DNA from: Lachnospiraceae bacterium
Lineage (GTDB): Bacteria > Bacillota > Clostridia > Lachnospirales > Lachnospiraceae
Assembly: GCA_017935565.1 (NCBI GenBank)
Contig: JAGBHK010000017.1
Span: forward strand, 155,135-219,134
Direction of reading: 5' to 3'
Length of the DNA stretch: 64,000 bases
Part shown: positions 8,001 to 17,623 of the stretch, in pieces
Position numbering within the stretch: the first letter of the stretch is position 1
Layout of the letters: every line of letters starts with the position of its first letter
Notes under the pieces: generated by a model
Database searches by the model: none
The model's input: the letters and a program-made list of their open reading frames with translations, nothing else
Told to the model about the DNA's origin: nothing
Translations under genes and position numbers: made by a program

Positions 8001-10541
8001 ATGAAAAAGGTATGGGCATTGGGTATTACATTAGTTCTTTCGATGGCATTATTGTCAGGGTGTAAGGATAAAGCAGATTCTGCTAGCGAAGAACAAACAA
8101 CAGAAGAGAAGAAAGATGCTGTCGACAAAAACGATGGCAAGGATGATAGCATCGATATAACGATTAATATGACTCCGACAGGTGAGATTTTAACAAAGGA
8201 CAAGGTTAAACATGTTACGGTTCATGACCCGTCGATTGTTAGAGATGAGAAAACGGGAATGTACTACATTTTTGGCTCTCATATGGCTTGGGCAAAGTCT
8301 AAAGATATGGTTAACTGGTCGTTAATGTTTAACAATATCAATAGTGATTACAGGGAATTGTTTGCAGAGGAAGCGAAGTGGGCTGCAAAGGCGGATTCTT
8401 CATATGATGTTAGCGGGAATCTTTGGGCTCCGGACGTTATTTATAATGAGAAGATGGGCAAATGGTGTATGTATATGAGTGTAAATGGACCAAAGTGGAA
8501 CTCAACAATTTGCCTTTTGACAGCGGATTCACCAGATGGTGATTGGACTTATGTTGGACCTGTTATTCAGTCGGGTATGTCCAATGGATTTGGTATGACT
8601 TTTGATTACAAAGAGGCTACAGGGGAATCAACAGTTGCTACAAACAGATATACTCTTCGAAAAGGAAATCCTCAGTGGGAGCCACATGCAATTGATCCAT
8701 GTGTTGTTTATGATGAGAACGGCGACTTGTGGATGAGTTATGGTTCTTGGTCAGGTGGTATTGGTCTTTTTAGATTGGACAATGAAACTGGACTTCGTGA
8801 CTATGAGACAACTTATGAGTACAAATCAGGTGTGACGGACCCTTATTTTGGATATAAGATTTCAGGCGGAAATCAGAGAAGTGGTGAAGCTTCTTATATC
8901 GAAAAGATAGGGGATTATTATTATCTCTTTATTACATACGGAGGCTTAGTTGCAAATGGCGGCTACAATATGCGAATTTTTAGAGCGGAAGACATAACAG
9001 GACCTTACGTGGATATGAGTGGTGATGATGCTAGATATCCATTAAATGCAGGAGATCCAGGAAGCAGTGCTACTGGTGATACAAATGGAAATGTCGGAAT
9101 TAAGGTTATGTCATATTATAAATGGCCATTTACAAGATTAGCACAGGTTGCTCAAGGCCATAATTCTGCTTGGACAGAAAGTGATGGAAGAAGCTTCCTT
9201 GTATATCACAGAAGAACTAATGACGGAACTGAAGGTCACGAGGTTAGAGTTCATCAGATGTTTGTAAATGAGGATGGTTGGCTTGTAACAGCACCTCATG
9301 AATATCGTGGTGAAATGATTTCCGAAAAGGGCTATGATAATGAAAAACTTGTTGGTTCGTATACAATTTTAGAACAGCGTCAAAGTATTAATTATACTAC
9401 ATTGGAATATGTTGAAGCTAAAGACATTACATTGAATGCAGATGGAACGGTGACTGGCGATTACAATGGAAAATGGTCTGTTAAAGAGAATACTCCTTAT
9501 GTCACAATCACAGACGGTGATACAACATACAAGGGAGTATTTATTGAACAGGCTATGGAAGATACAGATTATGTGACAATGTGTTTCACAATTCTTGGTG
9601 ATAATGAATTGTCTGTTTGGGGGAGCAAATATCTTGAAGGCCAGGATGCAATTGATATTTGTGTAAAGCAGGGAACTCTTTCGATACCTGCAAAGGTAGA
9701 AAAAGATATAGAACTACAAGGTAAAACTCTCTATGGAACAACAGTTACTTATGAGTCAAGCGATACATCAATTATCTCAAATGACGGAAAGGTTACATAT
9801 CCTGAGGAAGAGACGAAGGTTACAATTACTGCTACATTTAAAAATGGTGATGCAGTTGGAACTAAGGAATATATCGTTCGAGTGATTGCACTTTCAGACG
9901 TTGATATGGAAGCCTTTGACAGTTTGTTCTTTGAGAATTTCAATGATGGAAAGAAGACAGAATGGGGCTCACCTAATGCGTTGGGAGCATTAACACTCTC
10001 ATCGGATAATGATGATAGAAAGCAGTATCTTCAGTTTATTAGTGGAAATGATTCTGGAAATAGAGCTGCTTACAGAAAAATTGACGAGGCAGTAAGTGGT
10101 AAATTTACATTGAGTTTTGATGCAAAATTAACAGCGGGAACAATGTCTAATCGTTCTCAAAGTGCTTTTGTTGTATTGTCTAGTGATTCTAAAGGTTATG
10201 ATGCAAATGCAGTGGCTACGGGCGGATATCTTTTGAAACTTACAAATGAGCCACCAGCGGATGCGAATGGCAACAACGAAAATAAGAGTAACCAGACAAA
10301 ATGGAAACTCAATGATACAGAAGAAGTTATTGATATTCCTGTTGATACATGGGTTACTATGACTTTAGAAGTGGATTCTGCTTCTAAAACTGTGAGATTG
10401 GTAATAACTGATTGTAAATTGGGAACTACTTATTTTGACAATAACATAACTCCTGCTGGTGCGTGTGATTTTGCAGGATTTCAGATGTTAAGAGGTCGTG
10501 GTGTGGGTACAATGAGTATTGATAGCATTAAAGCAAAGTAG
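8001..10541 (+). CDS. GH43 arabinanase-like lipoprotein with Ig-like and C-terminal jelly-roll-like domains
   Basis: 846 residues. The lipobox LLSGC places Cys21 as the anchored residue; an acidic low-complexity linker follows. Residues about 70-440 form a GH43 five-bladed propeller: HDPS (Asp76, base), LWAPDV (Asp145), IDPCVVYD (Asp232, modulator) and SGEASYIEK (Glu296, acid) match the family triad. The layout is like endo-1,5-alpha-L-arabinanases, which cut arabinan side chains of pectin. About 430-550 is an added beta module, 550-630 an atrophied bacterial Ig-like domain (SSDTSIISNDGKVTYP), and 640-846 a concanavalin-like module that may bind polysaccharide. It should act on the cell surface. 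AGGAGG from the end of degV serves as ribosome site. Confidence 0.9.
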   Translation: MKKVWALGITLVLSMALLSGCKDKADSASEEQTTEEKKDAVDKNDGKDDSIDITINMTPTGEILTKDKVKHVTVHDPSIVRDEKTGMYYIFGSHMAWAKSKDMVNWSLMFNNINSDYRELFAEEAKWAAKADSSYDVSGNLWAPDVIYNEKMGKWCMYMSVNGPKWNSTICLLTADSPDGDWTYVGPVIQSGMSNGFGMTFDYKEATGESTVATNRYTLRKGNPQWEPHAIDPCVVYDENGDLWMSYGSWSGGIGLFRLDNETGLRDYETTYEYKSGVTDPYFGYKISGGNQRSGEASYIEKIGDYYYLFITYGGLVANGGYNMRIFRAEDITGPYVDMSGDDARYPLNAGDPGSSATGDTNGNVGIKVMSYYKWPFTRLAQVAQGHNSAWTESDGRSFLVYHRRTNDGTEGHEVRVHQMFVNEDGWLVTAPHEYRGEMISEKGYDNEKLVGSYTILEQRQSINYTTLEYVEAKDITLNADGTVTGDYNGKWSVKENTPYVTITDGDTTYKGVFIEQAMEDTDYVTMCFTILGDNELSVWGSKYLEGQDAIDICVKQGTLSIPAKVEKDIELQGKTLYGTTVTYESSDTSIISNDGKVTYPEEETKVTITATFKNGDAVGTKEYIVRVIALSDVDMEAFDSLFFENFNDGKKTEWGSPNALGALTLSSDNDDRKQYLQFISGNDSGNRAAYRKIDEAVSGKFTLSFDAKLTAGTMSNRSQSAFVVLSSDSKGYDANAVATGGYLLKLTNEPPADANGNNENKSNQTKWKLNDTEEVIDIPVDTWVTMTLEVDSASKTVRLVITDCKLGTTYFDNNITPAGACDFAGFQMLRGRGVGTMSIDSIKAK

Positions 10542-10574
10542 GATAAAGGTATTAGTAAGAAAGGTTAATATGGT

Positions 10575-11966
10575 GTGGGCGTGAAAAAAGAAAAAGGTAT
10601 GTTATCAAATGAGACTATATACAAAATAATGCAGTGGTTACCACCGTCGGTTACAGCGCTATTTTTTGTGAAAAATGTTATTGCAAAAAATGTGGCAGCG
10701 ATGATTGTTATTGGTATATGTCTTGCGGCATTTATTGGGATTTTGGTAGTGGCTAAGGTCAAAAACTTAAGTATGTATGCAAAAGAAAGTGCATTGGCGT
10801 TGGCATTACCTGTATTGGTTTTTATTATTTCAATGAGCAGTGGTGAGTCGTTTAGTGATGATTTCCCAATGTTCTTGGCTGTTATAGCTTTGACGGGTAT
10901 GTTTTTAGAGCCTAAACTTACGAAAATTCAAATAGTCATAATGGACATTATGTTTATCATTATGTATTATACTCATCCTGAAAAGGTGGAAAGTCCTTCT
11001 CAGTTTAGATTGTGCTTTATTGTGTTCACATTGGCGGCGGTTTTATTCTATCAGGTTATTAAAAGAGGTCGCGCATTTATTGAGATTGGAAATGAGAGAG
11101 CGGCAGAGGCTGAAAAATTATTGGAATCAATAAGAACAATGGGCGTTTCATTGAAGGAAGAATTAGATGTTTCGTCAGAACAGATAGATTTAAGCACTGG
11201 AGCATTACAAGACCATTCGGTTTATATAACAAAAAGCGCAGATAATGTATCTGACAGTTGCAGTATTGTAAATGAAAACATTAAAGAGGCTAAAGAGCAG
11301 ATTGAGCAACTCAATGAACAGGTAAGACATTTTGAAGATGCTTTGGGCGAAAATAAAAACAATGTATCTACAATGAAAAATCAGGTTGAGTCAGTGGGCG
11401 AGATGATTAGTGAGTCTGAAAAAGTATTTAGAGATATGGAAGAACAGATGAACGAAGTGGTTGGAATCGCAAATGATATCAACGATATTTCATTTAAATT
11501 AACCTTATTAGCATTGAATGCTTCGGTGGAATCTGCAAGAGCAGGAGCGGCAGGCTCGGGCTTTGAAGTTTTGGCAAATGAAATGCGAGAACTATCTGAA
11601 AGCAGTGCAAAATTCTCTGATATGGTAACGGATGTTGTAAAAGAATTGCTTAAGCGAGTTGAAAAAACTTCTATGAGGTTCTCTGATAGTGAAGCTGCGA
11701 TGAAAGAATCTGAAAAAACAATGGCAGAATTAACTGGCAGTTTTGAACGATTAAGCAAGCAGTTTGGCATATTATATGACAATATTGAAAAGCAGAACCA
11801 TAGTGTTAATTGCATTGATGATATCTTCGGTACATTTAACCAAAGAGTTTTAGAAATGCATGACAGTTCTGTGACTAATCAGCAGGCGGTTGCCAAAATT
11901 GTTGAGACAATGAATGAGTATAGAAATAATGTTTTAGAGATGGTGGATAATACGCAAGGAGCGTAG
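10575..11966 (+). CDS. Methyl-accepting chemotaxis protein
   Basis: 463 residues. The N-terminal 150 residues hold several membrane helices with very short loops, so the sensor is membrane-embedded rather than a large external domain. Residues about 180-450 are a long coiled coil containing the receptor hairpin tip (TLLALNASVESARAGAAGSGFEVLANEMRELSE compressed motif, about residues 313-345). It should report to CheW/CheA and link the window's flagella to environmental sensing. The start is GTG at 10575, eleven bases after AAGAAAGG; a later ATG lacks spacing. No chemotaxis kinase genes are nearby. Confidence 0.92.
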   Translation: MGVKKEKGMLSNETIYKIMQWLPPSVTALFFVKNVIAKNVAAMIVIGICLAAFIGILVVAKVKNLSMYAKESALALALPVLVFIISMSSGESFSDDFPMFLAVIALTGMFLEPKLTKIQIVIMDIMFIIMYYTHPEKVESPSQFRLCFIVFTLAAVLFYQVIKRGRAFIEIGNERAAEAEKLLESIRTMGVSLKEELDVSSEQIDLSTGALQDHSVYITKSADNVSDSCSIVNENIKEAKEQIEQLNEQVRHFEDALGENKNNVSTMKNQVESVGEMISESEKVFRDMEEQMNEVVGIANDINDISFKLTLLALNASVESARAGAAGSGFEVLANEMRELSESSAKFSDMVTDVVKELLKRVEKTSMRFSDSEAAMKESEKTMAELTGSFERLSKQFGILYDNIEKQNHSVNCIDDIFGTFNQRVLEMHDSSVTNQQAVAKIVETMNEYRNNVLEMVDNTQGA

Positions 11967-11981
11967 TGGAGAAATTGTATA

Positions 11982-12010
11982 TTGACATTCCTAGTCGCAA
12001 CTGATAAAAT
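11982..12010 (+). promoter_or_regulatory. Sigma-A promoter for a small transcript
   Basis: TTGACA, 17-base spacer, TAAAAT, right after the chemoreceptor stop. Transcription would begin near 12017 and read into the 30-codon ORF at 12039. Confidence 0.65.
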
Positions 12011-12038
12011 TACACAAAACAAAAGGAAGGAGAAGCCC

Positions 12039-12131
12039 ATGATTACTTTATTATTTAACATGAACAATATGAATCAGCAACAACAGCTTATTGTTAAATC
12101 TGACAATGGGCTTTTTGTGTTGTGTTCATAA
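12039..12131 (+). CDS. 30-residue small ORF, possible leader peptide or structured small RNA
   Basis: The ORF encodes a short peptide with an Asn/Met/Gln cluster (MNNMNQQQQ) and no membrane segment. AAGGAAGGAG lies six bases before the ATG and a near-consensus promoter lies upstream. The RNA is structured: AAGCCCAT (12033-12040, containing the AT of the start codon) can pair with ATGGGCTT (12106-12113) followed by TTT, and AACAATA (12063) with TATTGTT (12089). The outer stem plus T-run could be an attenuator that opens when the ORF is translated. It lies 160 bases upstream of the MetRS-like gene. Whether the peptide or the RNA matters is not known. Confidence 0.45.
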   Translation: MITLLFNMNNMNQQQQLIVKSDNGLFVLCS

Positions 12132-12162
12132 CAAGAATCTTTCTTTATTAATTTGAACTATA

Positions 12163-12199
12163 CGGTCGAAAGCTCAATGTGAGTTTTCGGCCGTTTTTT
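12163..12199 (+). terminator. Terminator upstream of the MetRS-like gene
   Basis: Stem CGGTCGAAAGCTC / GAGTTTTCGGCCG (with G-U pairs), loop AATGT, then TTTTTT. It ends the small transcript from 11982, or attenuates expression of the following gene. The bases 12200-12289 contain repeated GCAGATGC words and no clear element. Confidence 0.8.
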
Positions 12200-12289
12200 G
12201 CGCGAATAAGCAGAGTCAGAAAGATGATTTTGCAGATGCTATGCTCGCATAAGCAGATGCAAAAGATGGAGTAATAAAGGAGGTGTACT

Positions 12290-14377
12290 ATGCCGGAACA
12301 GTTAGAGCTTCCCCAACAAGGGCAGCAAAGACAAATTATAACAGATAGCAGAAAGGAAGAAACAACTATGATATGTAAAAGATTGAATTTAAATGAACGC
12401 CCAGTGTTCCCTAAACGTGCAATTATTACGGCAGGTATGCCTTATGGAAACAAGAATCTACATTTTGGGCATGTAGGAGGTATGTTTATTCATGCAGATA
12501 TTTTTGCTAGATTTTTAAGAGATAGAATTGGAAAGGATAATGTTATTTTTATTTCTGGAACGGATTGCTATGGTTCTCCTATTATGGAAAGTTATAGAAA
12601 GTTACAGGAAGGTGGTTATGAAGGAACTCTTGAAGATTATGTACGTGGTAATCACGAAGGACAGAAAGAGACTTTGAAAAAATATGGTATCAGTTTGGAT
12701 TTTTTTGGCGCATCAGCTTTGGATGACGCGGGAGATATTCATAAGCAAGTTTCGGGCAAAGTTTTTAAAACCTTGTATGATAATGGGTATATAAAAAAAT
12801 TATCTGTACCACAGTTCTATGATGAAGAAAAAAAGATGTTTTTAAATGGAAGACAGGTGTTGGGAAAGTGTCCGATACCGGGATGTTCTTCGGATAAAGC
12901 ATATGCTGATGAATGTTCATTAGGGCATCAGTTTTTACCATCCGAACTCATTAATCCCATTAGTAGCTTGTCGGGTAAAAAGCCTGTTCTTAAAGATGTT
13001 GAAAATTGGTATTTTGATTTGGAACATTGCATTGATATGATTAAGGAATATAATGATTTTCTTCGCAAAAATACAAATACTCGTAAGTATCAGTTGGAAA
13101 CAGTAGAAGAGTTTTTGAAGAAGCCATTATTGTACGTGCCTAGAAAATATATAGTAGATTTGGAGAAAATGTCTTCAATGTTACCGCTTCATAACCTGAT
13201 TGATGAGGAAAAGAAAGCTTCTGTGGCTTTCGAGTTTGAATCATTAGATGATAGAGATAAGGCGAAAAGTATTTTGGATTCTTTGAATATTCACTATACT
13301 TCAGGAAAAACTTTGGTTCCATTCCGTTTGTCTGGAAATGTGGAATGGGGAGTACCATTTCCTGAATGTGAGGAGTTAAACGATTTAACTTTCTGGGTAT
13401 GGCCGGAATCATTATGGGCACCGATTTCCTTTACGATGGCTTATTTGAAAACTATGGGTATGGAAAATGATTTGTCAAAATGGTGGTATGATGATGACGC
13501 AAAAGTATATCAGTTTATCGGTGAGGATAATATTTATTTTTATTCAATAGCTCAGACTGGATTGTTTGCAGGTTTGCAGATTTCGAAGGATGAAAAGCCA
13601 GATATGGAAAAAGTGCATTTATCACATATTATTGCTAATCGTCATTTGTTATATATGGATACTAAGGCAAGTAGTAGTTCTGATATTAAGCCGCCTACAG
13701 CAGATGAATTGCTGGAATTTTATACCAAGGATCAGCTACGAATGCATTTTATGAGCTTAGGACTGTCGTCAAAAAGTGTTGGCTTTAAGCCACAGGTATT
13801 TATGAAAGAAGAGAATAAAGTTGGCGTTGATATGGTTTTAAAAGATGGGAATTTAATTACCAACGTTTTTAATCGTTTGATTCGAACCTGCTTCTATGCT
13901 ATTCAGAATAACTGTAATGGTAAAATTCCAAAAGGAGAAGCCTGCGATGAAATCAGAACCATGGCTGAAAAAACAGTTCTTGAGTACGAGCGCCATATGT
14001 ATAATCATGATTTTCATCGAATTTCGTATGTACTGGATGATTTTATACGAGCAATCAATAAGCATTGGGTAAATAATGTAAAGGTTGCAGATGCCACAGG
14101 GGATAAGGAACTTAGAAAACAGCTGATTATTGATTGTTTTTATGCTTGTAAGATTATGGCGGTTTTAATTCATCCAATTGTACCGGAAGGCTGCGAGATG
14201 TTTAGAGAATATCTAAATATGGGAGAGGAATTATGGGATTGGAATTGCATTTTGGAGCCTATTTCTATTTATGTTTCGGATATTGAGAGTCATGAATTGA
14301 AATATTTAGAGCCTAGAGTGGACTTCTTTAAGAAACATGAATGTCAGTTTGAGGTGAAGTGTATTGACAAATATTAA
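12290..14377 (+). CDS. Methionyl-tRNA synthetase-like class I aaRS paralogue
   Basis: 695 residues. After a Gln-rich N-terminal 26 residues comes a MetRS-type Rossmann core: AGMPYGNKNLHFGHVGG (HIGH box as HFGH, 58-61), a zinc-knuckle-like CPIPGC...CSLGH, the VPFP and WVWPESLWAP segments, and an anticodon-domain-like helical part. The KMSKS loop reads KASSSS, so the second lysine is lost. There is no C-terminal EMAP-type tRNA-binding domain. It may be a divergent MetRS or a paralogue with another role. The start at 12290 has a perfect AAAGGAGGTG; an in-frame ATG at 12368 with AAAGGAAG would match the usual family N-terminus better and is a real alternative. Confidence 0.78.
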   Translation: MPEQLELPQQGQQRQIITDSRKEETTMICKRLNLNERPVFPKRAIITAGMPYGNKNLHFGHVGGMFIHADIFARFLRDRIGKDNVIFISGTDCYGSPIMESYRKLQEGGYEGTLEDYVRGNHEGQKETLKKYGISLDFFGASALDDAGDIHKQVSGKVFKTLYDNGYIKKLSVPQFYDEEKKMFLNGRQVLGKCPIPGCSSDKAYADECSLGHQFLPSELINPISSLSGKKPVLKDVENWYFDLEHCIDMIKEYNDFLRKNTNTRKYQLETVEEFLKKPLLYVPRKYIVDLEKMSSMLPLHNLIDEEKKASVAFEFESLDDRDKAKSILDSLNIHYTSGKTLVPFRLSGNVEWGVPFPECEELNDLTFWVWPESLWAPISFTMAYLKTMGMENDLSKWWYDDDAKVYQFIGEDNIYFYSIAQTGLFAGLQISKDEKPDMEKVHLSHIIANRHLLYMDTKASSSSDIKPPTADELLEFYTKDQLRMHFMSLGLSSKSVGFKPQVFMKEENKVGVDMVLKDGNLITNVFNRLIRTCFYAIQNNCNGKIPKGEACDEIRTMAEKTVLEYERHMYNHDFHRISYVLDDFIRAINKHWVNNVKVADATGDKELRKQLIIDCFYACKIMAVLIHPIVPEGCEMFREYLNMGEELWDWNCILEPISIYVSDIESHELKYLEPRVDFFKKHECQFEVKCIDKY

Positions 14378-14392
14378 CGAATGTGGTAACAT
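14364..14392 (+). promoter_or_regulatory. Promoter for the DeoR operon
   Basis: TTGACA, 17-base spacer, TAACAT, overlapping the end of the MetRS-like gene and about 70 bases before the DeoR start. Confidence 0.45.
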
Positions 14393-14458
14393 AAGTTAAC
14401 AAATGGTAAAATAGAAGCGATTAGCGTTTATAAAACTGTGACATAGGAGGCGAAGTGC

Positions 14459-15235
14459 ATGTATATAGAGGAACGTCATAAAGCTATATTAGACTGGTTA
14501 ACTGAATATGGAAGTATCAGTAATGTTGATATACAAGAAAAGTTCGGTGTTAGTTATGAGTCGGCAAAAAGGGATTTGAGGATTCTTGAAGAAAAGGGTA
14601 TGCTCAAGCGTACACATGGAGGTGCATTACCGATAAGACAGGTTGCTATGACGAGACCTTCAAATCAAACAATCAAAGATTATGGAGAGATAAAGAAAAA
14701 CTATTTGCTTATAGCAAGAAAGGCAATTGAGATGATTGGAGATAATGATGTTATTTTTTTATCATCCACAACAATATGTCTTTTGGTTGCTCAAAGTTTG
14801 CCTGAAAATAAGAGAGTTAGGGTAGTGACGAATTCTATTATTATAGCAGAAGAATTAAGAAACAAAGAGCATATATCAGTTATTTTGCTCGGAGGAGAAA
14901 TGGATAATAAAGGAAATTGTTATGATTCATTTGCAATAAGTATAGTAAGCAAATTAAGAATTGACAAAAGCTTTGTTTGTGCGGCAGCAATTTCAGCTGA
15001 TTTTGGATTGTCGATTCAGAGGTCATCCGCAATTAGTTTTTTTAATGCAGTCATGGATAGTTCAAAGAAAAATATTGGTTTGTTCCCAAAAGAAAAGATA
15101 GGATTTGATTCTATCGTAAGTATCTGTCCAGCTGAAAGATTGGATGTATTAATTACAGATTGGGATGCAATGGAAGAAGATTTAAATCTATTTAGAGAAA
15201 AAGAAATAGAAGTTATTGTTGTTGAAGAAGAATAG
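14459..15235 (+). CDS. DeoR family transcriptional regulator
   Basis: 258 residues: an N-terminal winged helix (RHKAILDWL...VDIQEKFGVSYESAKRDLRILEEKGMLKRTHGGA, residues 6-55 in outline) and a DeoR C-terminal sensor domain (NDVIFLSSTT, VVTNSI, LGGEMD). DeoR regulators usually bind phosphorylated sugars or nucleosides. TAGGAGG precedes the ATG by eight bases. It heads a run of four closely spaced genes ending with a HAD phosphatase, so its ligand is likely a substrate or product of that operon. The ligand itself is not readable. Confidence 0.9.
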   Translation: MYIEERHKAILDWLTEYGSISNVDIQEKFGVSYESAKRDLRILEEKGMLKRTHGGALPIRQVAMTRPSNQTIKDYGEIKKNYLLIARKAIEMIGDNDVIFLSSTTICLLVAQSLPENKRVRVVTNSIIIAEELRNKEHISVILLGGEMDNKGNCYDSFAISIVSKLRIDKSFVCAAAISADFGLSIQRSSAISFFNAVMDSSKKNIGLFPKEKIGFDSIVSICPAERLDVLITDWDAMEEDLNLFREKEIEVIVVEEE

Positions 15236-15250
15236 TATTAGGAGGGGAAG

Positions 15251-15931
15251 ATGTATTGTAGTTTACTAAAAACAACTCAAAACACCAGAGACTTAGGTGG
15301 ATATAAAAAACAGGATGGCAATCTCACAAAATACGAAAATATTCTTCGTAGCGATGTTCAAAATTACCCTGGCGAAGAGGATTTTGAGTATTTAATATCA
15401 AAGAATATTACAACTATTATAGATATGCGTGGTGCAAAGGATGTAGAAAGAAAACCTAGTGGATTTTTTGGAAAGAGCGTTTTTGCATATTATAATTTTC
15501 AAATTATCGAAGGTAGTGGCGTACCAGAATCTGTAGAAGCGGTGCCTATAAGTTATATGGATATTGCAAAAGCAAAAGCGATGCCAGAAGTGTTTAAATG
15601 CATTGCCAACGCAAATACGGGTGTAATGTTTAACTGCACTGCTGGAAAAGATAGGACTGGAGTTGTATCGGCTATTTTATTGCTTCACGTAAACGTTAGT
15701 GATGAGGATATTATAAAAGATTATGTATTGACTAAGGAATATGGCAGAGAACGCCTAGAACTAGTGCATAAAAACTTTCCGGAAATTGATATGAATATAG
15801 TTACACCTTGTGAAATGTTTATGAAAGAGTTTCTTAAGTTATTTAGAGAAGAATATGGTGATACAAATGCCTATTTTAAAAGTTTAGGTTTAAGTGAAGA
15901 TGAAATAAGCGCTTTGCGTGACAAGTTATAG
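15251..15931 (+). CDS. Tyrosine-protein phosphatase family protein
   Basis: 226 residues. The N-terminal NTRDLGGY and the P-loop CTAGKDRTG (Cys129, Arg135; C-x5-R) identify the bacterial tyrosine/lipid phosphatase family (IphP/DSP type). There is no signal peptide, so it acts in the cytoplasm. Fifteen bases separate it from deoR-like, with GGAGGGG as ribosome site, and fourteen from the next gene. Its substrate could be a phosphoprotein, a phosphoinositide or a phospho-sugar. Confidence 0.87.
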   Translation: MYCSLLKTTQNTRDLGGYKKQDGNLTKYENILRSDVQNYPGEEDFEYLISKNITTIIDMRGAKDVERKPSGFFGKSVFAYYNFQIIEGSGVPESVEAVPISYMDIAKAKAMPEVFKCIANANTGVMFNCTAGKDRTGVVSAILLLHVNVSDEDIIKDYVLTKEYGRERLELVHKNFPEIDMNIVTPCEMFMKEFLKLFREEYGDTNAYFKSLGLSEDEISALRDKL

Positions 15932-15945
15932 GAGGAGAAAATGAT

Positions 15946-16671
15946 ATGGCGACATGGGTTACACATTTAATGGTTGCAGACGAGGCAATAAAAAGACTAC
16001 CATTTCTTGAAAAGCACGAGTTTTTGGTTGGAAATATTGCACCTGATTGTAATGTGGAAAATGAGGATTGGACAAGTTTTACACCGTCAAGAGAAGTGAC
16101 TCATTGGATGGGAAATGAACGTAAAACAGCGTCTGATTGTGATAGATTTTTACATGAATATGTTGAAACGAAAGATAATTTAGATATTAAAGAGAAATCG
16201 TTTTTGCTGGGATATTATGCGCATCTTATAACTGATGCGGAGTTTCAAAGACTTATTCGTGATGAAAAAAGAGTGAAGGCGGCTTGGGATAGAATAAAGA
16301 ACCATCCGGTTCTCAGTAAACAGTCGGTGGGTATGGATGAAACATGGGATTCTGTGAAAATACTTCTAAAGAGTAGGGAACGAATGAAAGATTTATACGC
16401 ATTGGAGAGGGAGTATTTGGATGAGCACCCAGAATCTGGATACATAACAGATATTATGGGATTGGAAGAATTTCCAGATTATATTGATTATTTACCTGAA
16501 GGTGCTATAGTTCGCAAGGTTAAGGTTATGGGCTATATGCCTGAAAAGGAAGTTAGTCAGTATCCATACATCGGTATGTCGAAGGAAGAATATGGAAGTT
16601 TTGTAAAAAGGGCCATAGAGTTGGTTGTGGAAGCGATAGAGAGGTATTGGAAGAATGATACTAATATTTGA
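15946..16671 (+). CDS. Zinc-dependent phospholipase C-like hydrolase
   Basis: 241 residues. The opening ATWVTHLMVADEAIKRL, the GNIAPDCN segment and YYAHLITDAEF resemble the zinc-dependent phospholipase C/S1-P1 nuclease-like family that many Firmicutes carry as a cytoplasmic protein; the conserved His and Asp residues would bind zinc. No signal peptide is present, so secretion is unlikely. The HAD gene overlaps its end by 17 bases. The substrate is unknown. Confidence 0.72.
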   Translation: MATWVTHLMVADEAIKRLPFLEKHEFLVGNIAPDCNVENEDWTSFTPSREVTHWMGNERKTASDCDRFLHEYVETKDNLDIKEKSFLLGYYAHLITDAEFQRLIRDEKRVKAAWDRIKNHPVLSKQSVGMDETWDSVKILLKSRERMKDLYALEREYLDEHPESGYITDIMGLEEFPDYIDYLPEGAIVRKVKVMGYMPEKEVSQYPYIGMSKEEYGSFVKRAIELVVEAIERYWKNDTNI

Positions 16672-17386
16672 TTATTTTGAAACAATTGCTCTTACAAAGG
16701 TGATGGACTTTAACCTTGGGCTTAAACCATTATGGGAGAAGCACTACAAGGATAAATGCTCCTTTGAAGATATTTCGGCTTTTGGAGATGAACTGTATGG
16801 AAAGTTGCAGGAATATCATAAGAAAGGTTTGGAGTACGCTTTTGTAAAAGATGAATTGCCTGAATATGCGGCTAAATACGGTGGAGATGTTATCAAGATG
16901 ACAGTGGAGGAAGAGGCTGAATTTTTGATGCATTGTAATGTAATGGAAAATATGCCACATATTCCAGAAGCCTTGGAAGAGTTTGAAAAAATGGGAATTC
17001 CAATGTATGTATTGTCAAATAGCGGATTTACAGCTGAAGCATTATCTATACTCCTTGAAAAATTGGGAATACGAAAGTATTTTAAAAAGATATGGTCTAG
17101 TGCTGATTTTGGAAAAATAAAGCCAAGTAAGGAATTTTTTGATATGGCTATAAATAATGCATTGGCGGACAATCCTACAGAAACAAAGGAAAATATTGTG
17201 TTTGTAGGGGATACATATAATACAGATGTTAAAGGCGCCAATGACGCTGGTATAGATGTGATATGGTTAAATCACAAAGGGGAAGAAAATAGGGATAATT
17301 TGAAGGTTTGTAGTATAAGTGATACGAGGGAATTGGTTGAGTGTGTGAAGAGGAGGGGTGAATCTTTACACTCAACCATTGGTTGA
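16655..17386 (+). CDS. HAD family hydrolase
   Basis: 243 residues. HAD motif I is FDYFET (nucleophile Asp6; the second position is Phe as in haloacid-dehalogenase-type DFFGT proteins), motif II LSNSG, motif III KIKPSKEFF with its lysine, and motif IV FVGDTYNTDVKGA. A helical cap lies at about residues 15-100. It is likely a phosphatase of small phosphorylated metabolites. It overlaps the preceding gene by 17 bases and uses GAGAGG ten bases before the ATG, so the two are coupled. Confidence 0.9.
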   Translation: MILIFDYFETIALTKVMDFNLGLKPLWEKHYKDKCSFEDISAFGDELYGKLQEYHKKGLEYAFVKDELPEYAAKYGGDVIKMTVEEEAEFLMHCNVMENMPHIPEALEEFEKMGIPMYVLSNSGFTAEALSILLEKLGIRKYFKKIWSSADFGKIKPSKEFFDMAINNALADNPTETKENIVFVGDTYNTDVKGANDAGIDVIWLNHKGEENRDNLKVCSISDTRELVECVKRRGESLHSTIG

Positions 17387-17622
17387 ACATTGTATCAACC
17401 AACAAGTTATTGTTTGATATAGAGTTTAATGATAAAAATTGTGATAGTATATTGATTGAAAAGTTACCTAATGATGACACTATGAGAATTGTAGTTGCAA
17501 GGGGACACCATATATTATCTTCTGATGAAATTAAGGGTTCAGGAAAGAAGATAACAGTTAATCTAGAGGATATGGCTAATTGCGTGAGTGTATCTGGAAA
17601 CCAGAAGATGATAGATAATTGA
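17383..17622 (+). CDS. Small hypothetical protein (up to 79 residues)
   Basis: The frame opens at 17362 after a stop and offers only TTG (17383) or non-standard starts; AGGAGGGG at 17351 is far for the TTG. The encoded sequence (FDIEFNDKNCDSILIEKLPNDDTMRIVVARG...) has good coding character and no membrane segment, and a strong hairpin follows its stop at once. It overlaps the stop of the HAD gene by four bases. I do not recognise the family. It could be the remnant of a longer gene or a small coupled protein. Confidence 0.45.
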   Translation: MNIVSTNKLLFDIEFNDKNCDSILIEKLPNDDTMRIVVARGHHILSSDEIKGSGKKITVNLEDMANCVSVSGNQKMIDN

Positions 17623-17623
17623 T

